Source: Polaribacter sp. Q13 (GTDB taxonomy: Bacteria > Bacteroidota > Bacteroidia > Flavobacteriales > Flavobacteriaceae). Taken from it: a stretch of DNA of 64,000 nt. Below are positions 1 to 8,997 of the stretch, in pieces. The notes under the pieces are model-generated. The model did no database searches. It was not told where the DNA came from and was given only the letters and a program-made list of their open reading frames with translations. The first letter of the stretch is position 1. Each line of letters begins with the position of its first letter. The stretch spans positions 1,384,001 to 1,448,000 of the forward strand of contig NZ_CP074436.1 in the NCBI RefSeq assembly GCF_016858305.2, given 5' to 3'. The position numbers were made by a program, and so were the translations under genes.

Positions 1-789
1 GAAAGTGAAGTTATTTTCTATAAAGGAAATGTAGACTTAGACCCAACATACACCAACTCTTTCGATTTAGGATATTTAAATACATGGGGCAAATTAACCT
101 TAAACTCCTCTATTTATTATCAACATTCAACAAATAACATAACTAGAGTTAACAGGCAGGATGTTAGAATTATAAACGGCAAAGAAACCAATATTTTGGT
201 AAGACAACCTATTAATTTAGCTTCAGAAGACAGATCTGGTTTTGAGTTTACAGCAAACTATAACGCTAGCAATAAAGTGCGTTTTTCGGGTAGTTTCAAC
301 TTTTATCAGTTTAAAACACTAGGAGAATATACGTATAATGTAACAGACCCTAGCACAAATGATATTACTCCAATTACTCAAAATTTTGATACAAAAAACA
401 AAGCCTGGTTTACACGTTTAGATGCAAAAATTACACTTCCTTGGGATATTCAATCCCAAACAAGAGTTTTTTATTATGGCCCAAAAACCGATGCTCAAAG
501 CAATATAGAAGGTATTTTATCTACAAGCCTAGCTTTTAGTAAAGATATTTTAAAAAATAAAGGAACTTTAGTACTTAATGTTAGCGACCTTTTTAACTCT
601 AGAAAATACCAAGTTTTGGGCTATGCACCAAGTAGAGAAAATCCTACAAATATTACAGACCAAACGTTTCAGAGAAGAATGCGTCAAGTTTCTTTAACAT
701 TTACGTATAGGTTTAACCAGAATAAAAATCAAAAAAATAGAAAATCTGGAGAAAATAGAGAAGATGATGGCGGAGGAGATGCTTTTTAA
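1..789 (+). CDS. TonB-dependent receptor-like outer-membrane beta-barrel protein, C-terminal part
   Basis: The frame is open from the first base of the window, so only about the last 262 residues are present and the true start lies to the left. The sequence alternates short amphipathic strands with polar loops and has the GNVDLDPTYTNSFDLGY pattern typical of the C-terminal barrel of the OMP_b-brl_3 family, which in Bacteroidota belongs to TonB-dependent receptor-like outer-membrane proteins. The final strand is followed by an unusual basic and acidic tail ending in DDGGGDAF. A TTG codon at 196 is not a real start, because homology-like barrel sequence continues upstream of it. The substrate cannot be told from this fragment. 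Confidence 0.8.
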   Translation, partial: ESEVIFYKGNVDLDPTYTNSFDLGYLNTWGKLTLNSSIYYQHSTNNITRVNRQDVRIINGKETNILVRQPINLASEDRSGFEFTANYNASNKVRFSGSFNFYQFKTLGEYTYNVTDPSTNDITPITQNFDTKNKAWFTRLDAKITLPWDIQSQTRVFYYGPKTDAQSNIEGILSTSLAFSKDILKNKGTLVLNVSDLFNSRKYQVLGYAPSRENPTNITDQTFQRRMRQVSLTFTYRFNQNKNQKNRKSGENREDDGGGDAF

Positions 790-803
790 AAGTTTCTAAA
801 TTT

Positions 804-890
804 GGGCGTTCGAGCGGGCTTTCCGTACTCGCTTTTTTTCTGAAAAAGAAAAAAGAGCTCAAACAATTACTTCAATCCCTAACGCGGGCA
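804..890 (+). repeat. Left copy of an inverted interspersed repeat (GGGCGTT...TAACGCGGGCA)
   Basis: The element begins GGGCGTT, contains CGGGCTTT, and ends CAATCCCTAACGCGGGCA. A hairpin-forming CTTTTTTTCT / AAGAAAAAAG stretch lies in its middle. The same ends occur in reverse orientation at 1534-1632, so the two copies bracket the orphan gene between them. The inner ACTCGCTTTTTT and AAAAAAGAGCTCA segments recur downstream of uvrA at about 16680-16725. It has no coding potential. Confidence 0.6.
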
Positions 891-943
891 TATTTGTAAA
901 TCCTTTGTTTATTATAACAAGTTGTGCCTAATTAAAAAAACGA

Positions 944-1399
944 ATGAAAAGAATATTTATACTGTTAATTTTAAGCCTATCAATTCAATATACTTCTGGA
1001 CAAGCTTGCGGAATATACAGAATTAAATATGTCGGAAATATAAAATCGGAATCACTAAAAATTGAAAAAATAAAACTTCCGACAATTGAATTTCTTCACG
1101 GATTAGAAAATGAAAGTTCTGAAAAAGGGTTTATCGAAATTGAACCAATCGCGAACGGAATTAATATTGAATTAGGTTCACCTCTGACTTCTCAACTTTT
1201 TGGGAAAACGGAAAATCTACTCAAATTCTATAAAACGAAAAGAGAAAATATTCCAATTTTCATTACAGTTATTGAGAACGGAAAAAACAAAGAAATACGA
1301 TTAGAATTAACTTGGAATAACATTCAAATTAAAAAAAACGAAGATGAAAAATTTGGAAATATATTTGAACTAAATCTGAACGAAATAAAAATAAAATAA
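944..1399 (+). CDS. Hypothetical secreted protein (orphan, cassette-like)
   Basis: A 151-residue protein with an N-terminal signal peptide (MKRIFILLILSLSIQYTSG, followed by QACG). I do not recognise the family. The mature part is rich in lysine, isoleucine and glutamate, has no transmembrane segment, and shows regular alternation suggesting beta strands. It stands alone. Upstream at about 923-932 is GTTGTGCCTA, and the complementary box TAGGCACAAC lies immediately after its stop codon, as the start of a palindromic element. The gene and that element lie between inverted copies of a different repeat. This context suggests a horizontally acquired single-gene module. Function unknown. Confidence 0.65.
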   Translation: MKRIFILLILSLSIQYTSGQACGIYRIKYVGNIKSESLKIEKIKLPTIEFLHGLENESSEKGFIEIEPIANGINIELGSPLTSQLFGKTENLLKFYKTKRENIPIFITVIENGKNKEIRLELTWNNIQIKKNEDEKFGNIFELNLNEIKIK

Positions 1400-1400
1400 C

Positions 1401-1530
1401 TAGGCACAACACCGTGTATAAAAAATTGCTTAATCAAAGTTAATTACTTTTTTGTAAACTTCTATTTTCCTTCGGAAAATAGCCGTTCACTTAAAACGCA
1501 ACTTTTCATAACACAACAACGTTCTTGCAA
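1401..1530 (+). repeat. attC-like palindromic element downstream of the orphan gene
   Basis: It starts two bases after the stop codon with TAGGCACAACACCGTGTATA, continues AAAAAATTGC, has a central perfect hairpin at 1462-1482 (CTATTTTCC, loop TTC, GGAAAATAG), and ends ACGCAACTTTTCATAACA then CAACAACGTT. The outer segments match, in the same order relative to the gene, the elements at 43195-46697 (ACACCGTATAAA...TTGC at one end, ACGCAAC...ACAACAACGTT at the other). It is the only member of this family on the plus strand. Confidence 0.6.
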
Positions 1531-1533
1531 GTT

Positions 1534-1632
1534 TGCCCGCGTTAGGGATTGTAGTGAAAAGCCCACAGGTTTTTACTTTTTTGTAAAAAACGAGGACTTG
1601 TAACAAAAAGCCCGACCCTTGTGGTAACGCCC
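1534..1632 (-). repeat. Right, inverted copy of the GGGCGTT repeat
   Basis: Read on the minus strand it starts GGGCGTTACCACAAGGGTCG, carries GGGCTTTT twice and ends CAATCCCTAACGCGGGCA, identical to the last 18 bases of the copy at 804-890. The middle is diverged and contains a TTTTTTACAAAAAA hairpin core. Together with the left copy it flanks about 640 bp holding one orphan gene. Confidence 0.6.
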
Positions 1633-1670
1633 AAAAAAAACTCGTTCAATTAAATGAACGAGTTTCTTTT
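1633..1670. terminator. Bidirectional hairpin terminator
   Basis: Perfect 11-bp stem AAACTCGTTCA / TGAACGAGTTT (1638-1648 and 1655-1665) with a six-base loop. An A run precedes it and CTTTTT follows, so it can serve the minus-strand gene at 1695-1868 and anything read from the left. Confidence 0.75.
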
Positions 1671-1694
1671 TATAAATTATATGTGTTTTAAAGA

Positions 1695-1868
1695 CTACTT
1701 ACCTTCTGCAGCTTTTCTTGCTTCTTTTTTTAATTTCATGTTTTCCCAAATAGTTCCGCCAATCCAATAAGGAACCACAAATGTTAATAAGAATATTAAC
1801 AACCAGAAACCAGCTGTAAAAATAAACATGAATAAAACCAATCCTGAAAATTCTGAAAAATCTAACAT
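1695..1868 (-). CDS. Small membrane protein
   Basis: About 57 residues if started at the internal ATG at 1868 (MLDFSEFSG). The longer open frame to 1931 adds a second hydrophobic stretch but sits in the AT-rich upstream region, so I prefer the shorter start. One long hydrophobic segment (about residues 8-38, including FLLTFVVPYWIGG) is followed by a charged tail KLKKEARKAAEG. It is probably an inner-membrane protein of unknown role. It is monocistronic, ends at a strong terminator, and is divergent from fumC. Confidence 0.6.
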   Translation of the reverse strand: MLDFSEFSGLVLFMFIFTAGFWLLIFLLTFVVPYWIGGTIWENMKLKKEARKAAEGK

Positions 1869-2029
1869 TTGTATATTTTGTAAAATTATTATTGCAAAAA
1901 TAATATTTATTTTTAAAAAAATAGGCATCAAAAAAATATTTTTTTTACTTATCTAAAAATGATAAATATCAACTTTCTGTAAACATAGTTTTTTGTAAAT
2001 TTGTTATATCTAAAATTTACATTATAATT

Positions 2030-3427
2030 ATGAAATATAGAATCGAAAAAGACACTATGGGACAAGTAAATGTTCCTGCAGACAAATATTGGGGTGCACA
2101 AACAGAACGCTCTAAAAACAACTTTAAAATTGGTGCTCCGGCTTCTATGCCCTTAGAAATTGTTTATGGTTTTGCTTATCTTAAAAAAGCAGCTGCATAT
2201 ACAAACGCAGAATTAGGTGTTTTAACAGAAGAAAAAAGAGATTTAATTGCACAGGTTTGTGATGAAATTTTAGAAGGAAAATTAGACGACCAATTTCCTT
2301 TAGTTATTTGGCAAACAGGTTCTGGTACACAATCTAACATGAATGTGAACGAAGTAATTGCTAATAGAGCGCAAGAAATTGCAGGAAAAGTAATTGGTGA
2401 AGGAGAAAAAGTGATTCAACCAAATGATGATGTAAACAAATCACAATCATCTAACGATACATTTCCTACAGGTATGCACATTGCTGCTTACAAGAAAATT
2501 GTAGAAACTACAATTCCAGGAATTACACAATTAAGAGATACTTTAAAAGCAAAATCTGAAGCATTTAAAGACGTGGTAAAAATTGGTAGAACGCATTTAA
2601 TGGATGCAACTCCACTTACTTTAGGTCAAGAATTTTCTGGTTATGTTGCACAATTAAACTTCGGTTTAAAAGCATTAAATAATACTTTAGAGCATTTATC
2701 TCAATTAGCATTAGGTGGTACAGCAGTAGGTACAGGAATGAATACTCCTGCAGGTTACGATGTATTGGTTGCTAAATATATTGCAGATTTTACAGAAATG
2801 CCTTTTATTACTGCAGAAAATAAATATGAAGCTTTAGCAGCTCACGATGCTTTAGTAGAAACACATGGAGCCTTAAAGCAAATTGCAGTTTCTTTAAATA
2901 AAATAGCAAACGATGTTAGAATGATGGCTTCTGGTCCAAGATCTGGAATTGGAGAAATTATTATTCCAGCAAACGAGCCAGGTTCTTCTATTATGCCAGG
3001 AAAAGTAAACCCTACACAATGTGAGGCAATGACTATGGTTGCTGCACAAGTTATGGGTAATGATGTTGCCGTAACAATTGGTGGTGCTCAAGGGCATTAT
3101 GAATTAAACGTTTTTAAACCAATAATGGCTGCAAACGTTTTACAATCTGCTCAATTAATTGGAGATGTTTGTAAATCTTTTGATATAAATTGTGCTGCTG
3201 GTATAGAACCAAATCATGCAAGAATTACAGAATTGGTAAATAATTCTTTAATGTTAGTTACTGCTTTAAATACTAAAATTGGGTATTATAAATCTGCAGA
3301 AATTGCAAATACTGCACATGCAAACGGAACCACTTTAAAAGAAGAAGCAGTACGTTTAGGTTATGTAACTCCAGAACAATATGACGAATGGGTAAAACCA
3401 GAAGAAATGACGGGTAGTTTAAAATAA
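2030..3427 (+). CDS. fumC: Class II fumarate hydratase (fumarase C)
   Basis: A 465-residue cytoplasmic TCA-cycle enzyme that interconverts fumarate and L-malate. Length and sequence match oxygen-stable class II fumarases: the substrate segment [14 protein letters not shown] near residue 96, [11 protein letters not shown] with H189, and the superfamily signature [11 protein letters not shown] at about 318-328 carrying the catalytic serine. Aspartase shares this fold, but the N-terminal [18 protein letters not shown] block is typical of fumarase. It is monocistronic with its own terminator at 3451. A TAAATTTG box at 1996-2003 fits the Bacteroidetes -7 element. Confidence 0.95.
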   Translation: MKYRIEKDTMGQVNVPADKYWGAQTERSKNNFKIGAPASMPLEIVYGFAYLKKAAAYTNAELGVLTEEKRDLIAQVCDEILEGKLDDQFPLVIWQTGSGTQSNMNVNEVIANRAQEIAGKVIGEGEKVIQPNDDVNKSQSSNDTFPTGMHIAAYKKIVETTIPGITQLRDTLKAKSEAFKDVVKIGRTHLMDATPLTLGQEFSGYVAQLNFGLKALNNTLEHLSQLALGGTAVGTGMNTPAGYDVLVAKYIADFTEMPFITAENKYEALAAHDALVETHGALKQIAVSLNKIANDVRMMASGPRSGIGEIIIPANEPGSSIMPGKVNPTQCEAMTMVAAQVMGNDVAVTIGGAQGHYELNVFKPIMAANVLQSAQLIGDVCKSFDINCAAGIEPNHARITELVNNSLMLVTALNTKIGYYKSAEIANTAHANGTTLKEEAVRLGYVTPEQYDEWVKPEEMTGSLK

Positions 3428-3450
3428 AAATATTAATTTTACATTATCTA

Positions 3451-3479
3451 AAAGCTGCATATCTAATGCAGCTTTTTTT
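3451..3479 (+). terminator. Rho-independent terminator of fumC
   Basis: Stem AAAGCTGCAT / ATGCAGCTTT with a five-base loop, followed by a T run. Confidence 0.85.
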
Positions 3480-3510
3480 GGCTAAAATAAATAAATCATA
3501 ATAACAGAAA

Positions 3511-3990
3511 ATGAAGATGAACAAACACGAAGAATTTATGAGCGAAGCTGTAAAAGCAGCTTTAAAAGGAATGAATAACAATGAAGGCGGTCCATTTGGT
3601 TGTATCGTTGTAAAAGATGGAAAAATAATTGGTCGTGGAAATAACAAAGTTACTTCTACCAACGACCCAACTGCACATGCAGAAGTTACAGCAATTAGAG
3701 ATGCTTGTAAAAATATTGGTTCTTTTCAGTTAGATGGTTGTATTGTGTATACTTCTTGCGAACCTTGCCCTATGTGTTTAGGTGCCATTTATTGGGCTAG
3801 ACCAGACAAAGTTTTTTACGGAAGTAATCAGCAAGATGCCGCAAAAATTGGTTTTGATGACGAGTTTATCTACAAAGAAATTCCTTTACCTTATGAAAAA
3901 AGAAGTATTCCCTTTGAACAAATAGGTAGAGAAATTGCACTAGAGCCTTTTAATAAATGGGCAGAGAAACAAGACAAAACTGAATATTAA
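3511..3990 (+). CDS. guaD: Guanine deaminase / cytidine-deaminase-fold nucleoside deaminase
   Basis: A 159-residue zinc deaminase. It carries the proton-shuttle motif HAEV (H56, E58) and zinc ligands C86 and C89 in CEPCPMCLGAIYWARP. The stretches GGPFGCIVVKDG, TSNDPTAHAEVTAIRDACK-like and FIYKEI, and the C-terminal EY, closely follow the Bacillus GuaD pattern, so guanine to xanthine deamination is the best call. A tRNA adenosine deaminase (TadA) is the main alternative but usually has a different C-terminus. The frame begins MKMNKHEEF, and the second methionine is also possible. Convergent with the polysaccharide export pair. Confidence 0.85.
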   Translation: MKMNKHEEFMSEAVKAALKGMNNNEGGPFGCIVVKDGKIIGRGNNKVTSTNDPTAHAEVTAIRDACKNIGSFQLDGCIVYTSCEPCPMCLGAIYWARPDKVFYGSNQQDAAKIGFDDEFIYKEIPLPYEKRSIPFEQIGREIALEPFNKWAEKQDKTEY

Positions 3991-4030
3991 GTTTTAAAAA
4001 ATATAATTAGTGTCAACCTAAATTATGAAC

Positions 4031-4066
4031 AAAAAAAAAGCATCGAATTAACGATGCTTTTTTTTT
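4031..4066. terminator. Bidirectional terminator between convergent genes
   Basis: AAAAAAGCATCG / CGATGCTTTTTT stem with a short AT loop, an A run on one side and a T run on the other. It sits between the deaminase gene (plus) and the Wzc-like gene (minus). Confidence 0.85.
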
Positions 4067-4069
4067 GTA

Positions 4070-6532
4070 TTATTTCTTTTTAAATAAACTAGATATTTTT
4101 GAAAAGAAACTTATATTTTCTTCATTTTCATGATAACCGTTACCATATTTCCCATAACCATAACCGTATCCATAGCCATAACCGTAACCATAACCGTACT
4201 TATTTTTAACAGTAAAGTCGTTTAAAACATAACTAATATTGGTTACTTCCTTGTTTTTATATTTATCATCTATCATTCTCATCATTCCTTTTTCTGAATA
4301 ATCCTGACGAATAACATAAATAATGGCATCACCATATTTAAACAGCTCTAATGCATCAGAAACTAAACCTACTGGAGGTGTATCAATAATCACATAATCA
4401 TATCTTTCTTGAAGACTTTTAATCATTTTATCTGCTGTTTCATTCAGCAACAACTCAGAAGGGTTTGGAGGTATTGGCCCTGATAAAATAAGATCTAAAT
4501 TTGGTATTTTAGTGTTAATTATAATTTCATCTAATGTCTTTTGGTTAATTAAGTGATTTACCACACCAACATCATTAGGCAAATCAAAATCATCATAAAT
4601 TTTAGGTTTTCTTAAATCTAAACCTATTAATACCGTTTTCTTTCCACTTAAAGCAAAAACGGTTGCCATATTAATAGAAATCATTGTTTTCCCTTCTCCA
4701 CTCACAGACGAGGTTAAAACTAATGTTTTAGATTCATCCTTTTGTGCATTCTTAAACAAAAATTGAATATTAGATCTTAACGCTCTAAAAGATTCCGATA
4801 CCGAAGATTTTGGTTTATCAAAAACAGCTAAATTATTATTTCCATGATTTTTACCCACAACTCCCAAAACTGGTATTGCATAATTATTTTGAATATCTTC
4901 TGCAGTATGAATTTTATTATCTAATACCTCTTTAGTTATGATGTAGAATAAAGGAAAAACAATTCCTAACATTAAACCTACTAAATAATTAAAACTTGGT
5001 ACAGGATAGACAGGTCCATTACCTAAATCTTTTGCGGTATCTATTATTTTAACATCAGACACATTTGCAGCGATTGCAGATCCAGCTTCGTAACTTTTTT
5101 GCTTTAAGTAATTATAATTTGCTTCAGAAATTTGATAGTTCTTTTCAAACTTTAATAAACCCTGTTCTGTTTTAGGTAATTTTTTAAGTTTACTTTTATA
5201 AGTAGATAATTCAGTACTTAATTTATTTATTTTATTTTGATTTACTAATTTTAACGTAGCTATATTTTCTAGTAAATTAGCTTTCGAAATATTAAGTTCA
5301 TTACTTAATTTTATAATCTGTGGATGGTTGTCTGTTACTGATCCCCTTAGCCTTTCTCTTAAACTAGATAATTGTATGAGAGTAGCTATTTCTCCAGAAA
5401 TTTTTCCATCCTGAACAGCTATTAAAGCAGGAACCGGTATGTTTTCTCCATAAGTATCATGAGAAAGGATATAACTTCTTAAATTATTTAAATAGTCATT
5501 AAACTCAAAAATATTTTTTTTCTCTTGCTCTATTTCTATAGTTTCATTAAAAACAACACTACCTTCTTCCGATAAATTATAAATATTATTTTTCTCCTTA
5601 AAAACACTTAATTCTTTTTCTATTCGCTGTAAACTATCTTCTAATTGCGTAAATAAAAGTTCGATATAATCTTTAGTTTTTTTAGCATAAAGAATTTTTT
5701 GTTCTTGTTTATCTTCATCAAGAATTACAACAGTTGCGTTTAGATAATCTACAATTCTATTTTTATTCGTCCCCCCTTTAGATAATCTAAGCATAGAAGC
5801 TCCATTTGCGATACCAGCAACAGAAATAGACCTATTGCTACCTACTGTACCATCAAAACTAGCAAATTGAATATAAAATTTTTCTCCAACAGTAAACTTT
5901 TTAGTCTTTTTTAATGAAAAATTAAAAAAATCTGTATTTACTTGTTCTCCTATTTTATACTCTTTCGAAAAAAGTGGAGTAGAAAAATGGTGAAGACTTG
6001 TTTTATTGGTATCATAGGTAATTAATTCACTAGAAGTTGCCTCTTTAAGATCAAATGATAAATTATAGGTATTCTCTCCGGTAATTTCTATCTGTATAAG
6101 TTTCCCAAACAGTTGAGGTTTACTTGTATCTAAATCCACAACAAACGGAGTGTAACCATAAACATCTTCTAATCTATATCTATCCTCTTTTAAATAATTT
6201 ATAAAAAAATTTAATTTTCTAACTACCTTTTCATTATGAGTTCTAGAAGTTAAAACTACTTTAATAGTTTCTACAGCATCACTTTCTCCTCCCCAATTAA
6301 AAGCAATGTTTGTACCCGTAGAAAACAATGGATTATTCTCTTCCTTTACAGAAATTACAGTATTTAGATTATAAACTTTAGGTTTATAGTCATTCATAAA
6401 TTTAGCAACAATCAATGCGATAACAATTGTTACAAAAAAAAGTTTCCAATAAGATAAAACCTTAAAAACATACCCTTTAACATCAATATTGGCCTGAATA
6501 GTACTGCTTTTCAATTTATTTAAATTATCCAT
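4070..6532 (-). CDS. Wzc-like polysaccharide co-polymerase and tyrosine autokinase
   Basis: An 820-residue inner-membrane protein. A first transmembrane segment lies at about residues 30-50 (YWKLFFVTIVIALIVAKF), followed by a long periplasmic Wzz/GNVR region with coiled coils. A second transmembrane segment (YLVGLMLGIVFPLFYII) lies near residue 535. The cytoplasmic BY-kinase domain has Walker A SSVSGEGKT near 607, Walker A' GLDLRKPKI and Walker B YVIIDTPPVG. The C-terminus has eight consecutive Tyr-Gly pairs and two more tyrosines, the usual autophosphorylated cluster. It works with the outer-membrane export lipoprotein encoded six bases upstream. No glycosyltransferases or polymerase genes are adjacent. 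Confidence 0.92.
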   Translation of the reverse strand: MDNLNKLKSSTIQANIDVKGYVFKVLSYWKLFFVTIVIALIVAKFMNDYKPKVYNLNTVISVKEENNPLFSTGTNIAFNWGGESDAVETIKVVLTSRTHNEKVVRKLNFFINYLKEDRYRLEDVYGYTPFVVDLDTSKPQLFGKLIQIEITGENTYNLSFDLKEATSSELITYDTNKTSLHHFSTPLFSKEYKIGEQVNTDFFNFSLKKTKKFTVGEKFYIQFASFDGTVGSNRSISVAGIANGASMLRLSKGGTNKNRIVDYLNATVVILDEDKQEQKILYAKKTKDYIELLFTQLEDSLQRIEKELSVFKEKNNIYNLSEEGSVVFNETIEIEQEKKNIFEFNDYLNNLRSYILSHDTYGENIPVPALIAVQDGKISGEIATLIQLSSLRERLRGSVTDNHPQIIKLSNELNISKANLLENIATLKLVNQNKINKLSTELSTYKSKLKKLPKTEQGLLKFEKNYQISEANYNYLKQKSYEAGSAIAANVSDVKIIDTAKDLGNGPVYPVPSFNYLVGLMLGIVFPLFYIITKEVLDNKIHTAEDIQNNYAIPVLGVVGKNHGNNNLAVFDKPKSSVSESFRALRSNIQFLFKNAQKDESKTLVLTSSVSGEGKTMISINMATVFALSGKKTVLIGLDLRKPKIYDDFDLPNDVGVVNHLINQKTLDEIIINTKIPNLDLILSGPIPPNPSELLLNETADKMIKSLQERYDYVIIDTPPVGLVSDALELFKYGDAIIYVIRQDYSEKGMMRMIDDKYKNKEVTNISYVLNDFTVKNKYGYGYGYGYGYGYGYGKYGNGYHENEENISFFSKISSLFKKK

Positions 6533-6538
6533 AAATCT

Positions 6539-7333
6539 CTATAGGTTTCTTGCTAATAAATAAGTAGTACTAACCAATGAAAGTATCGAAACTATAGTAG
6601 CTAGTGCTCCAAGACCAGTAGTACCTGTCCCCCATGTTTTCTGTTTCAATGGAATAACGTTTATAATATCATTTGGTTTAATATAAAAAACTTCAGAGTC
6701 AAAAGCATTTATTTGTGTTAAATCGATTGTGAATTTTTCAGTTCCAGTAATTGAATTTCTAATAATTTCAACTTTTCTTTTATTTCCTAATGTAGTAATA
6801 TCTCCAGAACTAGAGATTGCATCTATAATAGAAAGTTTGTTCTGAAAAATAACATTAGGCCCAGGACTTCCTATTTCTCCAATAGCAGTATATTTAATTC
6901 CTGCTAATTTTACAGAAACAAAAATTTCTTCTTCAGTCCTAATGAATTTTTTTAATTCATTTTCAAGTTTTTTCCTAACCTCCAGTTCGGTATAACCTAA
7001 AACATTTATTTCTCCTAAAGTAGGCATTCTTATATTTCCATAACTATCTATACTATATCCAGAAAAAAATGATGCTCCTGCACTTGCACTTGTATTAGCA
7101 CTTCCTCCTCCACTTCCAGTTGATTGTTTCTTAAAAACAGAAACTAACGACTCATCGTTAGATTTAATATCAATATTTAAGATATCATCAACCTGTAATT
7201 TATAGGGTATATTATTTATTCTTTTAATTTCTTTTCTAGCAACAGGTTCTCCTTGTAGGTAAATTATATCCTTAGCAGGTATACACGAAAAAAGAAAAGG
7301 GATGAATAATAGCAGTAAAAAATGTTTTCTCAT
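6539..7333 (-). CDS. Wza-like polysaccharide export lipoprotein (Poly_export/SLBB)
   Basis: About 264 residues from the ATG at 7333 (MRKHFLLLLFIPFLFSC). A nine-codon upstream extension is possible but would place charged residues before an otherwise good lipoprotein signal with Cys17. The Poly_export domain follows (YKLQVDDILNIDI, then MPTLGEINVLGYTELE), then an SLBB-type segment (IGEIGSPGPNVIFQNKLSI). A hydrophobic C-terminal stretch (ALATIVSILSLVSTTYLL) probably spans the outer membrane. It forms an operon with the downstream Wzc-like kinase, with a six-base gap. Confidence 0.9.
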   Translation of the reverse strand: MRKHFLLLLFIPFLFSCIPAKDIIYLQGEPVARKEIKRINNIPYKLQVDDILNIDIKSNDESLVSVFKKQSTGSGGGSANTSASAGASFFSGYSIDSYGNIRMPTLGEINVLGYTELEVRKKLENELKKFIRTEEEIFVSVKLAGIKYTAIGEIGSPGPNVIFQNKLSIIDAISSSGDITTLGNKRKVEIIRNSITGTEKFTIDLTQINAFDSEVFYIKPNDIINVIPLKQKTWGTGTTGLGALATIVSILSLVSTTYLLARNL

Positions 7334-7419
7334 TGTAATTTTAATCATGAATAGGTACAAATATACTTTTTAAAAGTGGTTTACTATAATTTTATTTTAC
7401 TTTCGTCTTTTATATAAAA

Positions 7420-8196
7420 ATGATTTATTTGATAACAGAATATTTAAAATTTCTCACAAAATCTTCCAATCAACACGGTGTTCACTCTCCTTTTGTGTAT
7501 GATTTAGTAACCAAATGTTTTTACAAAAAAACAGATGCTATTTTAGTTAAATTATTTTCTAAAAACAAGCAACAACTGTTAGACAACAAAACTTTTATAA
7601 AAGTCACAGATTTTGGTGCAGGATCTAAAATTTTTAAAAATAATAACCGTCAAGTTTCTAAAATTGCCAAAATTGCTGGCTTATCAAACAAAAAAGCAAA
7701 GTTACTAATTCGTATAATTCAATATTTTAAACCTAAAAATATTTTAGAAATTGGTACTTCGTTAGGGTTAGGTACTTCTGCTTTTAAAATAGGGAATATA
7801 AATTCAATTATTACTACGTTAGAAGGATGCCCAGAAACCAGTAAAGTTGCCGACAATTTATTTTCTAAAAATAATTATAATGATATTAAAATTATAACAG
7901 GCGACTTTAAAAAGACTTTGCCAATCGCTATCAAAAACCAACAATTCGATTGTATCTATTTTGATGGAAATCACACAAAAAAAGACACCTTACATTATTT
8001 TAATGCTTGTTTAGAGACCATTACTAATAATTCAGTTTGGATTTTTGACGATATTTATTGGAGTGATGAAATGAAAGAGGCTTGGATAGAAATTAAAAAT
8101 CACAAAAAAGTAACCGTTACGGTAGATGTTTTTTACTGGGGAATTGTTTTCTTCAGAAAAGAACAGAAAAAAGAACATTTTAAAATAAGAGTTTAA
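7420..8196 (+). CDS. Class I SAM-dependent methyltransferase
   Basis: A 258-residue protein with a Rossmann SAM-binding motif LEIGTSLGLGTSAF near residue 108, an acidic ribose-binding position in TTLEGCPE and a metal/SAM motif FDCIYFDGNHTKK followed by WIFDDIYWSDEM. This is the Methyltransf_24 O-methyltransferase pattern common in Flavobacteria. The natural substrate is unknown. It is divergent from the export pair and followed 59 bp later by the cobalamin adenosyltransferase; the two may be cotranscribed but have separate likely promoters. Confidence 0.85.
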   Translation: MIYLITEYLKFLTKSSNQHGVHSPFVYDLVTKCFYKKTDAILVKLFSKNKQQLLDNKTFIKVTDFGAGSKIFKNNNRQVSKIAKIAGLSNKKAKLLIRIIQYFKPKNILEIGTSLGLGTSAFKIGNINSIITTLEGCPETSKVADNLFSKNNYNDIKIITGDFKKTLPIAIKNQQFDCIYFDGNHTKKDTLHYFNACLETITNNSVWIFDDIYWSDEMKEAWIEIKNHKKVTVTVDVFYWGIVFFRKEQKKEHFKIRV

Positions 8197-8255
8197 CATT
8201 TTCTTAGAAAATAAACTTTGTAACTTTGGCTTTCTAAAATTTTGCAACTAATATT

Positions 8256-8828
8256 ATGAAAATATACACAAAAACTGGTGATACTGGTACAACTGCACTT
8301 TTTGGGGGAACAAGAGTTAAAAAATACAATTTACGTATAGATAGTTACGGAAATATAGATGAACTAAACTCTTATATTGGTTTAATCAAAGATCAAGAAA
8401 TCAGTACACCTATTAAAGAAGCTTTATTAATAATTCAAAATGAGTTATTTACTTTAGGAGCAATGTTAGCTACTCCACCGGAAAAAGAAACGCTAAAAAA
8501 CGGAAAAGAAAGACTCAATATTCCAAAAATTGATGAAACTTCTATTCTTTTTTTAGAGGAAGAAATAGATAAAATGGATTTAGAACTTTCTCAAATGACT
8601 CATTTTATTCTTCCCGGAGGTCATCAAACAGTGTCATTTTGTCACATTGCAAGATGCGTTTGCAGACGTGCAGAACGTTTAGTTGTAGAACTAAACGATC
8701 AAGAAAATATTAATAATGACATCATAAAATATTTAAACCGACTTTCTGACTACCTTTTTACGTTGGCACGAAAGTTGTCTAAAGACTTATCAGTAGCGGA
8801 AATCAAATGGATTCCCACAAAAAATTAA
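8256..8828 (+). CDS. Cob(I)alamin adenosyltransferase, PduO type
   Basis: A 190-residue trimeric cytoplasmic enzyme that transfers the adenosyl group of ATP to cob(I)alamin. The N-terminal ATP-binding motif KIYTKTGDTGTTALFGG is diagnostic, and YGNIDELNSYIGL, FILPGGHQTVSFCHIARCVCRRAER and YLNRLSDYLFTLAR are the remaining family signatures, with the conserved arginines present. The start is the ATG immediately before KIYTKTGD. There is no cobalamin biosynthesis cluster or visible cobalamin riboswitch nearby, so it probably serves salvaged B12. Confidence 0.95.
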   Translation: MKIYTKTGDTGTTALFGGTRVKKYNLRIDSYGNIDELNSYIGLIKDQEISTPIKEALLIIQNELFTLGAMLATPPEKETLKNGKERLNIPKIDETSILFLEEEIDKMDLELSQMTHFILPGGHQTVSFCHIARCVCRRAERLVVELNDQENINNDIIKYLNRLSDYLFTLARKLSKDLSVAEIKWIPTKN

Positions 8829-8946
8829 CACGTTCTTTTTTTATCGATTTGAAGTAGTTTTAAATTTTATTTCACACTTAAATCATTAATTTTAAGATAT
8901 TAACAAAATTATAAAATAACTTCTCCATATATTTCTTAAAAAAGAC

Positions 8947-8976
8947 TTGTATAATTCAGTAAAAAAATTATTTTTG
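8947..8976 (+). promoter_or_regulatory. Bacteroidetes-type promoter for the DUF2795 gene
   Basis: CTTG with TTG at 8947-8949, exactly 19 bases, then TATTTTTG at 8969-8976. This fits the Bacteroidetes primary sigma consensus (TTTG-N19-TAnnTTTG) except for the first base of the -33 box. The ATG is 22 bases downstream. Confidence 0.6.
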
Positions 8977-8997
8977 CACAAAATTAAACATTAAGAA

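Noticed and set aside
8180..8256. Cobalamin riboswitch before the adenosyltransferase gene
   Set aside because: The gap is only about 60 bp and lacks any B12-box-like sequence.
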